DNA from: Oscillibacter sp.
Lineage (GTDB): Bacteria; Bacillota; Clostridia; Oscillospirales; Oscillospiraceae
DNA: 14,552 bases
NCBI GenBank assembly: GCA_022796315.1
Contig: JAAWIL010000033.1
Location: 1 to 14,552 of the forward strand
Direction: 5' to 3'
The notes under the pieces were generated by a model. That model saw nothing but the letters and a program-made list of their open reading frames with translations. It made no database searches and had not been told where the DNA came from. This document shows, piece by piece, positions 14,351 through 14,552 of this stretch. Within the stretch, counting starts at the first letter, position 1. Each line of letters starts with the position of its first letter. Made by a program: the position numbers and the translations under genes.

Positions 14351-14423
14351 GGCTGGGACCCAGGGCAGGCGATCCCGCCCTGGGTCCCAGCCTTACAGGG
14401 ATCTCCCGGCGTCATGCCGGGAG
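14351..14423. repeat. Two strong inverted repeats downstream of the partial gene
   Basis: The first is a perfect 16-bp stem, 14351-14366 with 14377-14392, with a 10-base loop. The second is an 8-bp stem, 14403-14410 with 14416-14423, with loop GTCAT. Neither is followed by a T run on either strand, so they are poor intrinsic terminators. They lie 35-105 bases after the stop codon of the - strand gene and may stabilise its 3' end, slow polymerase, or be a repeat element. The spacer 14263-14350 between promoter and repeats shows nothing else I can name. Confidence 0.55.
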
Positions 14424-14457
14424 GCCCAGGAGAATCCCAGTGTTTTTAAAGCCGCGC

Positions 14458-14552
14458 TCAGTCCTTAAAGAGCTCCTCCGCGGTGGGCACTTCCACGTCC
14501 AGGGGCAGGGCGACCTTGGAGATGTTGATGAGGTGCTTGTAGTCCACGTTCT
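14458..14552 (-). CDS. C-terminal end of an unrecognised protein (cut by the window edge)
   Basis: The last 30 or so codons of a - strand gene run off the window. They read ..NVDYKHLINISKVALP.. and end in EELFKD, then TGA (14458-14460). The codons are strongly G/C at the third position, like the other genes here, which supports real coding. I do not recognise the family from this tail. No intrinsic terminator with a T run follows; two palindromes lie farther down. Confidence 0.65.
   Translation of the reverse strand, partial: NVDYKHLINISKVALPLDVEVPTAEELFKD

Overview
The window is GC-rich (roughly two thirds G+C by eye in the genes) and comes from a Gram-positive anaerobe. The clues are strong AGGAGG-type ribosome binding sites, a perfect sigma-A promoter, an S-layer-homology surface protein, a DacF-type carboxypeptidase and compact hairpin terminators. 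A high-GC gut clostridium of the Oscillospiraceae kind (Flavonifractor, Lawsonibacter or Oscillibacter-like) fits best. That is an inference from style, not from a marker gene.

Region 1 (1-5672, + strand) is a one-carbon/methionine operon of four overlapping genes. It encodes a stand-alone methionine synthase reactivation domain, a MetH that lacks that domain, a homocysteine methyltransferase/methylene-THF reductase fusion, and a SAM-dependent methyltransferase. The reductase half can make methyl-THF, MetH can pass the methyl group through cobalamin to homocysteine, and the first protein would repair oxidised cobalamin. The operon ends in a 14-bp hairpin that contains the last stop codon and also serves the convergent genes.

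Region 2 (5672-7405, - strand) holds a small P-loop NTPase with its own likely promoter and terminator, and a secreted D-Ala-D-Ala carboxypeptidase.

Region 3 (7406-7787) has no gene. It carries a 50-bp direct repeat with palindromic tails and a compact three-helix repeat element.

Region 4 (7788-10440, + strand) starts at a TTGACG-17-TATAAT promoter. It encodes an SLH-anchored protein with a GH18-like domain that has lost its catalytic motif, then a short thioredoxin-reductase-like flavoprotein, then what looks like the remnant of a thioredoxin gene.

Region 5 (10443-13812, - strand) is a two-gene unit: an AcoR-like sigma-54 activator followed 10 bp later by a divergent N-acyl-D-amino-acid-deacylase-family amidohydrolase.

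Region 6 (13813-14457) has no convincing protein gene. It holds about 390 bases packed with consecutive helices just downstream of an extended -10 promoter on the - strand, which makes it a candidate large structured RNA or long structured leader of the sigma-54 regulator. Beyond it lie two strong palindromes and the 3' end of an unrecognised - strand gene cut by the window edge.
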